DNA from: Acidovorax defluvii
Lineage (GTDB): Bacteria > Pseudomonadota > Gammaproteobacteria > Burkholderiales > Burkholderiaceae_C
DNA length: 55,551 bases
Direction: 5' to 3'
Assembly: GCA_003268905.1 (NCBI GenBank)
Contig: QLTU01000025.1
Location: 1 to 55,551 of the forward strand
The notes beneath the pieces were generated by a model. The model had not been told where the DNA came from, ran no database searches, and saw nothing but the letters and a program-made list of their open reading frames with translations. The translations under genes and the position numbers were made by a program. Position 1 is the stretch's first letter. Each line of letters starts with the position of its first letter. Positions 42,031-50,440 of the stretch are shown here, one piece after another.

Positions 42031-42246
42031 ATGCGTCAGGAATTTGTTCGAGGCAAACGGCGGTACATCCTGAGCTTGGATGTTGACCTGTTCGAAGCCT
42101 GCGTGATCAACCGTCATTGGTACGGTGAAACGAGTCGCCGCCATGGCCGCAGGCAGGAGCTTTTCACCGATCTGGAGTTGGCGAAGACCAGGTACACGGT
42201 GGTACAGGCCTACCTTTTGAAGCGCGGCTACCAGCTGCCGCTGTAG
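42031..42246 (+). CDS. Stand-alone WGR-like domain protein (71 aa)
   Basis: ATG 42031 has GGAG upstream. The whole peptide resembles a WGR domain: strands around RRYILSLDVDLFEACVI, then NRHWYGETSRRHGRRQ in place of the WGR tryptophan loop, and a helix ELAKTRYTVVQAYLLKRGY ending 'RGY-LP'. WGR domains bind nucleic acid in PARPs and in many small plasmid proteins. The W-G-R tripeptide itself is altered to W-Y-G. Function unknown. Confidence 0.55.
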   Translation: MRQEFVRGKRRYILSLDVDLFEACVINRHWYGETSRRHGRRQELFTDLELAKTRYTVVQAYLLKRGYQLPL

Positions 42247-42281
42247 GTGGGCTGCGGCAACCTGGGAAATGCTCCCCGGTG

Positions 42282-42776
42282 CTATCCGGCCGGGAAGTAG
42301 CCCACAGTTACGGTCGGAGGTATGACGGGAGGTAGGTTTGGGCTGACCATCAATCGCACCTTGCCGCCTTTCTTGTCAGTCCACCACCTCATCAGGCTGT
42401 ATTTGTCCAGATGCTCCTTATCAGGGCCCGGTGTGTACAACGCATCCAGCTTTCCCGAGAGAACCCCGGTCTGTCCAATGGGATAGCCAGCGACCAGTTC
42501 ACTGGGAAGATCTGCATTTATGACCAAAGGGGTTTTTTTGTCTTCACGAAACGTGACTCGGATTCCTTGGATCTGGTGGCCCAAATATGTCCCATTCCTT
42601 TCGAAGCGAGAGCAAGTGATTTTGGAGTCTTTGCTCAAGCAGGCAAAGCCATCTTTCTCAAGCTCACTTGGTGATGCCTTGATGCTGACACCTGTAAATA
42701 GGTCATCTTTCTGCCCCGTACAGGCCGTCAGGGACAGCACCAGGAAACTAGCACTGGCCCAGCAAAATCTTCTCAT
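42282..42776 (-). CDS. Lipoprotein of unknown function
   Basis: This 164-residue precursor has a basic start (MRRF), a hydrophobic segment and the lipobox LTAC at residues 16-19, so the mature lipid-anchored protein begins at Cys19. The rest is beta-rich and polar, with two further cysteines (FACLSKDSKITCS) that could form a disulphide. It is not recognised as a family. A plasmid surface lipoprotein may serve exclusion, but nothing shows that here. Confidence 0.75.
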   Translation of the reverse strand: MRRFCWASASFLVLSLTACTGQKDDLFTGVSIKASPSELEKDGFACLSKDSKITCSRFERNGTYLGHQIQGIRVTFREDKKTPLVINADLPSELVAGYPIGQTGVLSGKLDALYTPGPDKEHLDKYSLMRWWTDKKGGKVRLMVSPNLPPVIPPTVTVGYFPAG

Positions 42777-42986
42777 TTAGGCTCCCTGTTGTTACAGAAG
42801 TGTAACTGGCGGGTGCGGCCTAGTCAGTGGCAGACCTCCCCAGCCTGCACACTGACAATCATGGATGCGCATTGAGTATTTGTCGCGCGGCAGTGGCTGC
42901 ACTCTCATCCGGGAACGAGAACATCCGTATTGCCTGTCCGTCCTTTCGGCGAGCGATGCGTATCGCCTCGGTCCACCCCGAATTCT

Positions 42987-43784
42987 TCAAGGTTGCGTAG
43001 GCCAAACCCGTGTGTCCCGCCGCGATTCCCGTTTTTGGTCCCATGTGGCAATTCCCGCAACAGTGCTCTCGTTCATGGCCTTGAAGGACCTGCACCGAAT
43101 TGTTTCGATGTCGGTCCAGAACCACTCGACCGACTGGAGCATTTGATGCAGCAACTCCTCCGGTAGTGTCATGTGTGAGTAGGGCGGGTGGCGGGGCCCA
43201 TCAATCGGTATGGTCAGTTCTGTGGCGCCAATAGTGAACACTGATCCGGGCGCAAGCCAGTTGAACCACAGCGAGGGGTGCCGGTCGTAAATCTTCCTGG
43301 CAGCTCGGCCGTCGCCGTGGCGAATGGCACTGCCAAAGAGCTGTAGCAGATCCAGGTCTTCGTAGGTGTCGAAATCCTCGATCCGAAGGCCCATCAAGCG
43401 AGCAAAGTGGTCCTGAAGGTTGTGCTTTCCGCCCCAATGCACTCTCTCTATGGCTTCAACCTGGCCCCCGTGCAGAGCTTTCTCCCGAATGATGAGCATG
43501 GAGCGCAGCCCCCGCTCCCAAAGGGACTGGACCGTGAGTAGGTACCCCTCGACGGAGGTGTGGAACACGTCAGCGATATCCTCTGCAAAGAAATCAGCCG
43601 CCTCATCATCTGACGCCCGCAGTGCATCAATTTCCCTGTCCAGCGCTTGCAGTGAAGGCTGAATCACGCTGTCCCTGAGCAGCTCGATGGACCGGATATG
43701 CGAGGTTGGATGACCGATGGAGGAATGATCGAGCCAAGCAAATTGGGTGTGGTCGAAGGGGGGTGGTGCCTCGACGGGGGTCAT
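42987..43784 (-). CDS. Unknown 265-residue protein, third gene of a minus operon
   Basis: The start at ATG 43784 overlaps the upstream stop (ATGA); the frame is open to 43805. The protein is mainly helical. Near residue 150 LDLLQLFGSAIRHGDGRAAR has the RHGDG pattern of some HEPN-like helical proteins, with the lead segment YLLTVQSLWERGLRSMLIIREKAL written here only in part (LLTVQSLWERGLRSML). The C-terminus has WFNWLAPG and LPEELLHQMLQSVEWF. No clear activity. Confidence 0.6.
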   Translation of the reverse strand: MTPVEAPPPFDHTQFAWLDHSSIGHPTSHIRSIELLRDSVIQPSLQALDREIDALRASDDEAADFFAEDIADVFHTSVEGYLLTVQSLWERGLRSMLIIREKALHGGQVEAIERVHWGGKHNLQDHFARLMGLRIEDFDTYEDLDLLQLFGSAIRHGDGRAARKIYDRHPSLWFNWLAPGSVFTIGATELTIPIDGPRHPPYSHMTLPEELLHQMLQSVEWFWTDIETIRCRSFKAMNESTVAGIATWDQKRESRRDTRVWPTQP

Positions 43785-44329
43785 CTGGGGACCAACTCTG
43801 CACATGCGCTATCTGCGGATGCTTGGGCCTCGGCTTCACTGATGCCAAACGCCTGAAACATCGCATTGCCGCGCTCGAACAGATCGATCATTTTTGCGGC
43901 CAACTCCTTGCCGTCAAGGAATTCGGTGCCACTCCTCAGACCTGCGCGGTGGATCTTTATGCGGCACAGGAGCGCCATGAGCAGATGGATCGCGCCCACT
44001 TGGCGATGCAAGAACCACAGCCAGTGGGGCCACTCCAGAGTCAGACGCGCGAAGAAGGCTCGTACCTCTGGGATTTCAGCCAGTTCTCTCGGGTCATCGT
44101 CGTAGCCCACTACCTGAATGACCAGACTCTCCTTGTACCGCAAGGCGGTTTCTCTGGACTCCGCTACTGCGTGCAGGCGCTCCAGAGAGCTGGCAATGCT
44201 GCCTGCCTCGATTTCACGCTTGCTGATCTCCAGGACCAGCAGCGCGTCATCGGTGAATGAGGCAAGGCCGGTTGCATCAGTTCGAATCACAGTGGGTTTG
44301 GGAGGGTTCTGCATGGTGCGCATTTCCAT
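43781..44329 (-). CDS. Unknown 182-residue protein, second gene of a minus operon
   Basis: The start ATG 44329 overlaps the upstream TGA (TGATG). The protein is helical: DDALLVLEISKREIEAGS and SSLERLHAVAESRETALR are followed by an aromatic cluster (LEWPHWLWFLHRQVGAIH). No motif or membrane segment can be assigned with confidence. Tight overlaps on both sides imply a single functional unit with its neighbours. Confidence 0.65.
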   Translation of the reverse strand: MEMRTMQNPPKPTVIRTDATGLASFTDDALLVLEISKREIEAGSIASSLERLHAVAESRETALRYKESLVIQVVGYDDDPRELAEIPEVRAFFARLTLEWPHWLWFLHRQVGAIHLLMALLCRIKIHRAGLRSGTEFLDGKELAAKMIDLFERGNAMFQAFGISEAEAQASADSACAELVPR

Positions 44330-44667
44330 CACGCACCCGTTGGGGCGCTTTGCTTCGAGTAAGTGGCTCCCGTGCTGAAGAGATCCTTCACTTTGATCTT
44401 CACCCCAGACCGGACGAACTTGTAGCCAAGGTACTCCATCACCTGCCTGGCCATGGCACCAGTCACCTGTTTCCAGCGATTTTCACGGATGACCTCTCCG
44501 AAGGCCTCCAGCAGCTGGGGCTGCAGCGCTTCAATGGCGGGTCTGCCCAAGTAGGTAGCTGTTTCCAGCCGGATAAGGGATTCGGGCGAAGTCATCAGGC
44601 TCCAAAGGTCTACGCCCATGGGAGTGTCAGCCAGATCTGAAAACGAGCCGCTATCGAAGGTGAGCAT
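44329..44667 (-). CDS. Unknown 112-residue protein, first gene of a minus operon
   Basis: I place the start at ATG 44667 (with GGGAAAA upstream); the frame reaches 44703. The protein is mostly helical with SLIRLETATYLGRPAIEAL and WKQVTGAMARQVMEYLGY, then VKIKVKDLFSTG. This ending looks like a small DNA- or RNA-binding tail. Upstream, GTACATTG and AATGTACA words around 44690-44725 form an imperfect dyad that may be the operator. Confidence 0.6.
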   Translation of the reverse strand: MLTFDSGSFSDLADTPMGVDLWSLMTSPESLIRLETATYLGRPAIEALQPQLLEAFGEVIRENRWKQVTGAMARQVMEYLGYKFVRSGVKIKVKDLFSTGATYSKQSAPTGA

Positions 44668-44703
44668 GATGTTTTCCCAGTTAGTACATTGCCAATCATA
44701 CAT

Positions 44704-45216
44704 ATCCGTTAGGGAATGTACATACCATTTTCATCGATCTGAGGTTCTCATTGAATCTGCCAAAGGCCGACCTGTTCGATCAATGCGCTTTGCATGTTCA
44801 TTGGGAAGGGCTGCGTGGTCAGTTGTCACAAGGATGCAAATTTCCTATCCGGTGACCGCGAACGCTGGTTTTCCTGGTGCTCGGCAAAGCTGGATCACCC
44901 AGCTCAATGCCAACCGGAGCCGATGCCTGCTGGTGGTGGCAGCAACAAGGTTTGCATGTGTTGAGAAAGTTTGCAGATTCAATGGGAACCTCAGAGAGCG
45001 GCAGCGCCCACTGCATGGAACGGGTGGAGCCGAGAGGATGGCGAGCATTGCATCCAGCCGATGCATGTCAGGCGCGGTCGCGGCTCAGCAGATGGACATC
45101 GATGGAGCCGGATGCCGTTTTGAAAGGCGAGGCCAGTTGGCACCTTCAGGCAATCACGGACACCCGCTGGCTTAGCCCCCGTGGCGGATCAAGGCCTTCA
45201 GGCCGATGGGTCGCCC
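44704..45216. other. Non-coding or decayed tract
   Basis: Several overlapping frames are open, but none has a ribosome site or protein-like pattern. It may be decayed coding DNA. Nothing else is seen. Confidence 0.35.
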
Positions 45217-45453
45217 AGTCTTGTACTTCCTGTTCACTCAGTTTTGTACTTTCCGCTGCCGTTCTCACCGAGTTTTGTACTTTGGCTCGCCCGTAGCTCT
45301 GTCGAGGTGCTTGCCGTCATGTTGCTTCAAGCGGCTGGCCGTGGCCGCAGCGGCACCGGCGCTCGATCAGAACCACCAGGTGGCGCGGGGCAAGTACAGA
45401 GGCGCCCAACCTTGAGCCAGGAATACAAAACTCAAAGAGAAAAGTACAAGACT
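45217..45453. mobile_element. Short inverted-repeat element (237 bp), candidate MITE
   Basis: AGTCTTGTACTT (45217-45228), AGTTTTGTACTTT (45240-45252) and AGTTTTGTACTTT (45271-45283) are direct repeats on the left. AATACAAAACT (45422-45432) and AAGTACAAGACT (45442-45453) are the inverted repeats on the right. The outermost copies match exactly as AGTCTTGTACTT/AAGTACAAGACT. Ends with several transposase-type repeats are like those of IS21 or Tn7-like elements. There is no gene inside, so it could be a non-autonomous remnant. Confidence 0.5.
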
Positions 45454-45519
45454 CGCCGCGCATTTTCTAAAGATCAGTGGCGCACTGGACAACGCCAATT
45501 TTTAGGATCAGAATTCGCC

Positions 45520-45545
45520 AAGGGCCGGAAGAAAACGGCCCTTTT
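45520..45545 (+). terminator. Rho-independent terminator
   Basis: AAGGGCCG-(GAAGAAAA)-CGGCCCTT forms a strong stem followed by TTTT. No clear plus-strand gene precedes it, so it may be a remnant of a lost gene. Confidence 0.7.
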
Positions 45546-45559
45546 ACATTTAACATTTA

Positions 45560-45587
45560 CTATACCTTAAACTCTGTTAAGGTATAG
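45560..45587. promoter_or_regulatory. Perfect 11-6-11 dyad upstream of the large recombinase
   Basis: CTATACCTTAA-ACTCTG-TTAAGGTATAG. Eleven-base arms around a six-base centre is the geometry of XerCD/dif-like and other tyrosine-recombinase core sites. It is also possible as an operator. It lies about 115 bases before the recombinase start at 45701. Confidence 0.6.
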
Positions 45588-45596
45588 CAAATGAGG

Positions 45597-45632
45597 CAAA
45601 TAAAAAGAGGAGGGGGATTTCCCGGCTCCTCT
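45597..45632 (-). terminator. Minus-strand hairpin terminator
   Basis: On the minus strand AGAGGAG and CTCCTCT pair around a 13-base loop and are followed by TTTTTATTT. No minus-strand gene is supported upstream of it, so its job may be to protect the dyad or to close a lost gene. Confidence 0.5.
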
Positions 45633-45700
45633 ATCGCTTAGTTGTAACTTTTGGCCCGGTGGTAGACCCACTGGCCAATGTTCCACACAATCGGTTTTTC

Positions 45701-48109
45701 ATGGTCATGGCCCACTCTACGCCCGAAATTCCTGCAGCGCAACCGCCCGCTGAAAACGGCGCCTCCCCCGGCGCCGGAAATCTCGCGGTCGCGGATTTTG
45801 ACGGTGGCCAGCCGCTGGAGGCCGCGCAGCCCGCCAAGCCCGCGCGCCGGCGCGGTCGACCACCAGGTTCGCGCACCAAGATCGCCCACGACACCGGCGC
45901 GACGGCCGACGAGTTCGCCATGCTGCGCGCGGTTGCCCAAGGTGTGGATCTGACGGTTGCCGCCCGCCAGTACCTGCTGTGGCCAGGCCGTGCGCCAGAG
46001 CGTCCAGCGCTCATCAAGAAATACCAGGAGCTTCTGGATCGCATCGAGGCTGCGGCCAATGGCATCGAGCAATCCCATGAGGCGCGTGCCATGGTGAGGG
46101 TTCTCAGGGACCACCAGACCATTGTGATCGAGGAGCCGCGGACTGCCGCCAGTGAGCCCGGTGCCCAACCATCGGCCACTGCAGCGCAGTCCGTTGCCGT
46201 TTCCGAGCCGGTGGCGGTTCAGACGACCCAGCCGCCGACGCTGGAAGAGTTTGCGGCTCAGTTCGACCCGGACATGTTTTCTGAAGCGGAGCTGATCGAG
46301 CGCTATGAGGATGAGCTGCTCGAACTTGCCGCTGCCGCTGCAGCAGCCCTGCCCGCCCCCGAGGCCGTACCTTCACCCACACAGGCAGAGATCGCCTTGG
46401 CCAGCGAATCGACACTGATTCACGTCGAGCCTGTACAGGCGCTGGAGTTGGCCCGAAGCGCGGGTGAGCGCATGAAGGACGTGCTGCATGCGATCAACTG
46501 GCTGGATGAACACCTGGGCACCAAGCCCGAGCGGGCTCATCGTGTGGAGCAGTGGGTGATCATGTCGGCCGCGCAGATGCAAGCGCTGCGCACAGCGGGT
46601 GTGATCACGCTGGGGAACCTGGTGGACTGGATGTCACTGCAAGGCGCCACCTGGTACGACGCCCTGCCTGGCTACGGGGTCAAACGGGCAGACAACCTGT
46701 TGGCGTGGATTCTGCGCTGGAACCTGGCGCCCGCCGAAGGATTGTCCCAGCTCCCTGCCCTGGCCAGCGCCACCACCAATGCCACCTCCACCGAGCTGCA
46801 GATCTCGGACGACAACGGCCTGCAGCCGCTGACCTTGATGAAGTGGCCTGCAGATCTGATGGGAACCAAGGGCACGTTTCGCAAGCACGGGGTCAACACC
46901 ATGAGTGCCTCCAACGACCTGGAGGCTGTGAAAGGATGGTTTCGCAAGATCAAGGATCTGTCGCCGTTCACCCAGGAGGCGTACCAGCGCTCCATCGAAC
47001 GCCTGATCCTCTGGGCCATCCACGAGCGCAAGAAGGCGCTCTCTTCACTGGACGAAGGCGACTTTTTTGAGTTCAAGGATTTTTTGATCGCCCCGCCCCC
47101 TCACTGGGTTCAAGCTGCCAAAGGCGCGCCGAAGAAACAAACCACCGGCTGGAGGCCCCTGCGCGGGCCCCTGAACTCCATGAGCCTGAACGTGACGTTC
47201 GCCGCTGTGCGCAAGATGTTCGCGCACTGGAAAGAATCGGGGTACATCGGCGCCAACGCAGCCCAGGCCGTCCACGGAAAGAAGCGTGAGGAGGAGACGA
47301 TGGACGTGTTCCGCTCGTTCACCGAGGCCGACCTGGAGGTGGTGGGCAAAACATTCGCCGACCTACCGGAAGGTGCTCCCAAGCGGAGGCTGCGCGCCTT
47401 GTTCCGGCTCCTCGAAAACGCAGGGCTTCGCCGTGCGGAGGTGGCGCAGGCGCGATGGTCGCACGTAGAGACCGACCGAGCGCTTGAGCGCAATTCTGAA
47501 GCGCGCGTGCTGCAGGTGCTGGGCAAGGGCAAGCGGTTTCGCAAAGTGCCCCTGAACGCCGAGACTATGGAGGCGCTGCGTGAGCACAGGAGGGATCGAC
47601 AGGAGCTTGTGAACCAAGGCAGACTGAAATACTTCTCTCAAGTCAAACCAGAGGACGAGCCGCTGATTGGCGTGCTGGATGACCGCTGGATCTGGACAAA
47701 GAACAAGAAGCTTGAAGAGGATCGCAACGAGCAAGCCCAGGCCTCACGGGACAACGCTGCATTGCCGTCGATTGAGATCGAGAGCGTCGCCGTGGCCGGC
47801 AAGCTCAAGTACACCGTCAACGAGCACGGCGCCTTGTGCGGCCACATGCTGTATCAGATCCTCAAGGGATTTTTTGCGATGTGCTCTCTCGCCGCTGGTG
47901 AAAGAACGGGCGAGGCCAAGGGGCCGTTCATGCTTGCCTCCACCCACTGGCTTCGCCACACCTATGCGCACAAGGCGTTAGAAGAGGGAAATCTCAGCGT
48001 GGTGCAGGGGCTGCTGGGCCACAAGAATATCAACACCACGGCCATCTACGTGAAAGCAGGTATGTCCGAGCGGATCAAGGTGGCGGAAAAGCTCAAGTCG
48101 AGCGTGTGA
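45701..48109 (+). CDS. Large tyrosine recombinase with N-terminal DUF3701-like domain
   Basis: This is an 802-residue protein from ATG 45701; the frame is open to GTG 45659. Residues 25-45 are basic (KPARRRGRPPGSRTK), and the N-terminal third is helical with a low-complexity alanine stretch. A helix-hairpin-like part precedes the core (YDALPGYGVKRADNLLAWIL). The catalytic domain has Arg in ENAGLRRAEVAQAR, HxxR in HWLRHTYAHKAL, His in GLLGHKNINTTAIY and the Tyr there. All residues are intact. Its 3' end recurs at 50973-51186 and, decayed, at 52871-52918. Confidence 0.88.
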   Translation: MVMAHSTPEIPAAQPPAENGASPGAGNLAVADFDGGQPLEAAQPAKPARRRGRPPGSRTKIAHDTGATADEFAMLRAVAQGVDLTVAARQYLLWPGRAPERPALIKKYQELLDRIEAAANGIEQSHEARAMVRVLRDHQTIVIEEPRTAASEPGAQPSATAAQSVAVSEPVAVQTTQPPTLEEFAAQFDPDMFSEAELIERYEDELLELAAAAAAALPAPEAVPSPTQAEIALASESTLIHVEPVQALELARSAGERMKDVLHAINWLDEHLGTKPERAHRVEQWVIMSAAQMQALRTAGVITLGNLVDWMSLQGATWYDALPGYGVKRADNLLAWILRWNLAPAEGLSQLPALASATTNATSTELQISDDNGLQPLTLMKWPADLMGTKGTFRKHGVNTMSASNDLEAVKGWFRKIKDLSPFTQEAYQRSIERLILWAIHERKKALSSLDEGDFFEFKDFLIAPPPHWVQAAKGAPKKQTTGWRPLRGPLNSMSLNVTFAAVRKMFAHWKESGYIGANAAQAVHGKKREEETMDVFRSFTEADLEVVGKTFADLPEGAPKRRLRALFRLLENAGLRRAEVAQARWSHVETDRALERNSEARVLQVLGKGKRFRKVPLNAETMEALREHRRDRQELVNQGRLKYFSQVKPEDEPLIGVLDDRWIWTKNKKLEEDRNEQAQASRDNAALPSIEIESVAVAGKLKYTVNEHGALCGHMLYQILKGFFAMCSLAAGERTGEAKGPFMLASTHWLRHTYAHKALEEGNLSVVQGLLGHKNINTTAIYVKAGMSERIKVAEKLKSSV
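47892..48105 (+). repeat. Direct repeat, copy 1 (3' end of recombinase gene)
   Basis: These 214 bases recur at 50973-51186 with three visible substitutions. They encode HWLRHTYA through the last residues of the protein, including the catalytic His-Tyr region. Confidence 0.92.
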
Positions 48110-48346
48110 ATTTGCGGTGGGATGCGGGTGAAACGCCCTGCGCGGTGCCCAAAAGTGGGCAAAGTCCCTGGGCTCAACAGGGGCGTGAATCGCACCGGGG
48201 CGATTCAATTGGGGAAATCGCAGGTTCATTGGGCAATGGGGCCCATTTGCACTGGCGCCAGAGCGCTAAAACACCCAGCTCATTTTCCGCGCAAAAAGGT
48301 GGTTAGCAAGCAAGGGGTGCCCCACGGCTACCACGCGCATGTTGCA
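48110..48346. other. Conserved 3' flank of the recombinase, with a 7-6-7 dyad
   Basis: A segment at about 48130-48190 resembles 52930-52990 and shares GGGCTCAACAGGGGCGTGA (48170-48188 and 52973-52991). GAATCGC-ACCGGG-GCGATTC (48187-48206) is a perfect dyad just after it. No gene is seen. Confidence 0.55.
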
Positions 48347-48398
48347 TATCACGCGCACGATTGATAACATGCGCGTGTTATTAATCGCGCGCGTGATA
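48347..48398. promoter_or_regulatory. Large palindromic operator before the AbiE-like pair
   Basis: Two 23-base arms (48347-48369 and 48376-48398) match at 21 positions around TGCGCG. The outer ten bases, TATCACGCGC/GCGCGTGATA, are perfect. The downstream ATG at 48412 is only 13 bases away without a ribosome site, so the message may be leaderless. AbiE antitoxins repress their own promoters at inverted repeats, so this is a likely autoregulatory site. Confidence 0.7.
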
Positions 48399-48411
48399 TA
48401 CGCAACCAGCT

Positions 48412-49593
48412 ATGCCCAACCTGAACATGACCCATGAGTGGGAAGCCACGGAAATTGCCATCCGCAACGCCGTGTCGAACTACGGACTTACAGAAGATCA
48501 GGAGTGCCGAGGTGGCCTGCCAGGCGGACCGGACTTCGTGTTCAGCGATGGCCGGGGGGCTCGGTACGTGGCAGAGGCAAAAGTCGTGAGAGATGGCCGA
48601 GCTGATCGGGTGATCGCCCAGCTGAGCGTGGCCATCATCCAGTCCAGCCACTATGCCAAGCAGTTTCCGAACACGCAGCCCCTGGCCATCGTCTACGTGT
48701 CCAATGTGGTCCCCTCGATGCTCCGTCAGGTCAGGGATTTCGCTGACAAATACGCGGCGGATGCCAACGTGGCCATCATCACAAACGAAGGGGCAAGCCT
48801 CATTCGTCTCAACGGCAACTGGCAGCGTGACGAGATGATGGAGCCGATGCTGTACGAAGGGAACGAACGGCACTTCCACGGCCGGGGCTCGACGAATGCT
48901 GCACCATTCAACCCCTTCTCCGACCTCAACCAGTGGATGCTGAAGGTGCTCCTTGCGCCTGAAATCAGCCCCAAGCTGCTCACGGCACCTCGCGACCCTA
49001 TCTACTCGGGCGCCGATCTTGCTCGCGCAGCTAGGGCCTCCCCCATGACCGCGAATCGGCTGATCCAGTACCTCAAGAAAGAGCGATTCCTCGTGGATGG
49101 CTCCGCAGGCATCACGCTAGGGCGGCGGGAGGATTTCTTCAACTTGTGGCGCTCAGCGTCTATGGCCTCACCCGCCGAAAACAGCATGCGCTTTCGCGCT
49201 CGCGTGGCCATGAAAGACCAGCTCGCATCCCTGCTACGTGCGCTGGGTGACAAAGCCTGCCTGGGTCTCTTTTCTGCGGCCGATCACCTGGGCATGGGAC
49301 ATGTGAGCGGCGTGCCCCCGTACATCTACATGCACAGGCTCCCTGTGCTGGAAGCCCAGCGCCCCGAATGGGAAATGACCAGCGTGTGCTCGCAAGGCCA
49401 AGCCCCGGATTTCTTCGTTCGACGGGCCCTGGCGCCTATCTCCACTTTCCGAGGCGCTGTGGAGCGCGACGGCCAGCTGTGCGCCGATGTGATCCAGGTG
49501 TGGCTCGATGTGGTGAACCACCCGACGCGGGGCGCCGAGCAGGCCGAACACATCTACCGCACGGTTCTGCAACCGCTCGTGGAGGCACGCTGA
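48412..49593 (+). CDS. AbiEi-like antitoxin fused to a PD-(D/E)XK-like domain
   Basis: This is a 393-residue protein. Residues 30-110 have GGPDFVFSDGR followed by YVAEAKVVRD, giving P-D...E-x-K in the right order for a nuclease fold, then IAQLSVAIIQSSHY. Residues 185-225 look like a winged helix (DPIYSGADLARAARASPM, then ANRLIQYLKKERFLV). The C-terminal third, ending DVIQVWLDVVNHPTRGAEQAEHI, has the pattern of AbiEi/COG4861-type antitoxins. It pairs with the nucleotidyltransferase downstream (TGATG overlap). Whether the nuclease-like part is active is unknown. Confidence 0.68.
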   Translation: MPNLNMTHEWEATEIAIRNAVSNYGLTEDQECRGGLPGGPDFVFSDGRGARYVAEAKVVRDGRADRVIAQLSVAIIQSSHYAKQFPNTQPLAIVYVSNVVPSMLRQVRDFADKYAADANVAIITNEGASLIRLNGNWQRDEMMEPMLYEGNERHFHGRGSTNAAPFNPFSDLNQWMLKVLLAPEISPKLLTAPRDPIYSGADLARAARASPMTANRLIQYLKKERFLVDGSAGITLGRREDFFNLWRSASMASPAENSMRFRARVAMKDQLASLLRALGDKACLGLFSAADHLGMGHVSGVPPYIYMHRLPVLEAQRPEWEMTSVCSQGQAPDFFVRRALAPISTFRGAVERDGQLCADVIQVWLDVVNHPTRGAEQAEHIYRTVLQPLVEAR

Positions 49594-50408
49594 TGAACGA
49601 CCTTGAAGCATTCGCAAAGCTCGTCCAGGCGCTTGATGCGTGGCGCGCGCAGATGATTTTCATCGGCGGGTGGGGGCACCGGCTGCATACCCTGCATCCG
49701 CACGCCCTCAAACAGGCATTCGAGCCTGTCTTCACGCGCGATACGGACCTGGCATTCGCCCACAAGGCGCCCCTGGACGGCAACATCAAGGAAGCGCTGG
49801 TATCCCATGGCTTCAATGAGAAGATCGTGAGTGAATCCCGTCCACCAGCCATGCGATATGCCCTCGGAAACGAAGAAAACGGGTTCTACGCCGAGTTTCT
49901 GACCCCACTGGTGGGGAGCCCCTACAAGCGCAATGGAGAGAAGGATGCAACTGCCTCTGTGGCCGGTATCTCCGCGCACAAGATCGCGCACTTGGGCGTG
50001 CTGCTGGAAGACCCATGGATAGTGACCGTGGGACCAGAAGTCGGCGTTCCACTCGACAAGCCGGTGGACCTGCAGGTGGCCAATCCCTTGTGCTTCATGG
50101 TCCAGAAGTTCCTGATCCTCAAGGACCGCACGAAGAGCAAGCGCCAGCAGGACCTGCTGTACGTGCATGACACCCTTATGCTCTTCGGCCACATGCTGCC
50201 CCACCTCAAGCAGACGTGGGGCTCTGTAGTGAAACCCAGACTTTATCCGCGCGAGGTGGCCACCGTTGAGCGCGAAATCCAGCTGGCGTTTTCTGAGGTC
50301 ACCGCTGACATCCAGGCCGCGAGCAAGATCCCTAGCGACCGCGATCTTGATCCTGAAGACTTCTTGGCCACCTGCCAATATTCATTCCAGACAATTCTGG
50401 AGCCCTGA
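49593..50408 (+). CDS. AbiEii-like nucleotidyltransferase toxin
   Basis: This is a 271-residue protein. The nucleotidyltransferase fold shows IFIGGWGHRLHTLHP (the GG/S-x motif) and FTRDTDLAFAH with the metal-binding D-x-D. SAHKIAHLGVLLEDP and FMVQKFLILKDRTKSKRQQDLLY give the later helices, including the K-x-x-x-K/R-D segment of this family. AbiEii-type toxins transfer nucleotides to tRNA and stop growth during phage attack. It overlaps the AbiEi-like gene by a base. Confidence 0.75.
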   Translation: MNDLEAFAKLVQALDAWRAQMIFIGGWGHRLHTLHPHALKQAFEPVFTRDTDLAFAHKAPLDGNIKEALVSHGFNEKIVSESRPPAMRYALGNEENGFYAEFLTPLVGSPYKRNGEKDATASVAGISAHKIAHLGVLLEDPWIVTVGPEVGVPLDKPVDLQVANPLCFMVQKFLILKDRTKSKRQQDLLYVHDTLMLFGHMLPHLKQTWGSVVKPRLYPREVATVEREIQLAFSEVTADIQAASKIPSDRDLDPEDFLATCQYSFQTILEP

Positions 50409-50440
50409 GCCCCATTCATCCACATCCGAGGAGCAAACAG

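Noticed and set aside
44618..45175. 185-codon plus-strand frame
   Set aside because: It overlaps the start of the minus-strand operon, has no ribosome site and reads as non-protein.
45217..45453. Integron attC sites or cassette array
   Set aside because: The repeats lack the R''/L'' core GTTRRRY pattern, and no integron integrase is present.
45659..48109. 802-residue recombinase as a protelomerase
   Set aside because: It has an ordinary HxxR and Tyr box and an integrase-type C-terminus; nothing specific links it to the terminal repeats.
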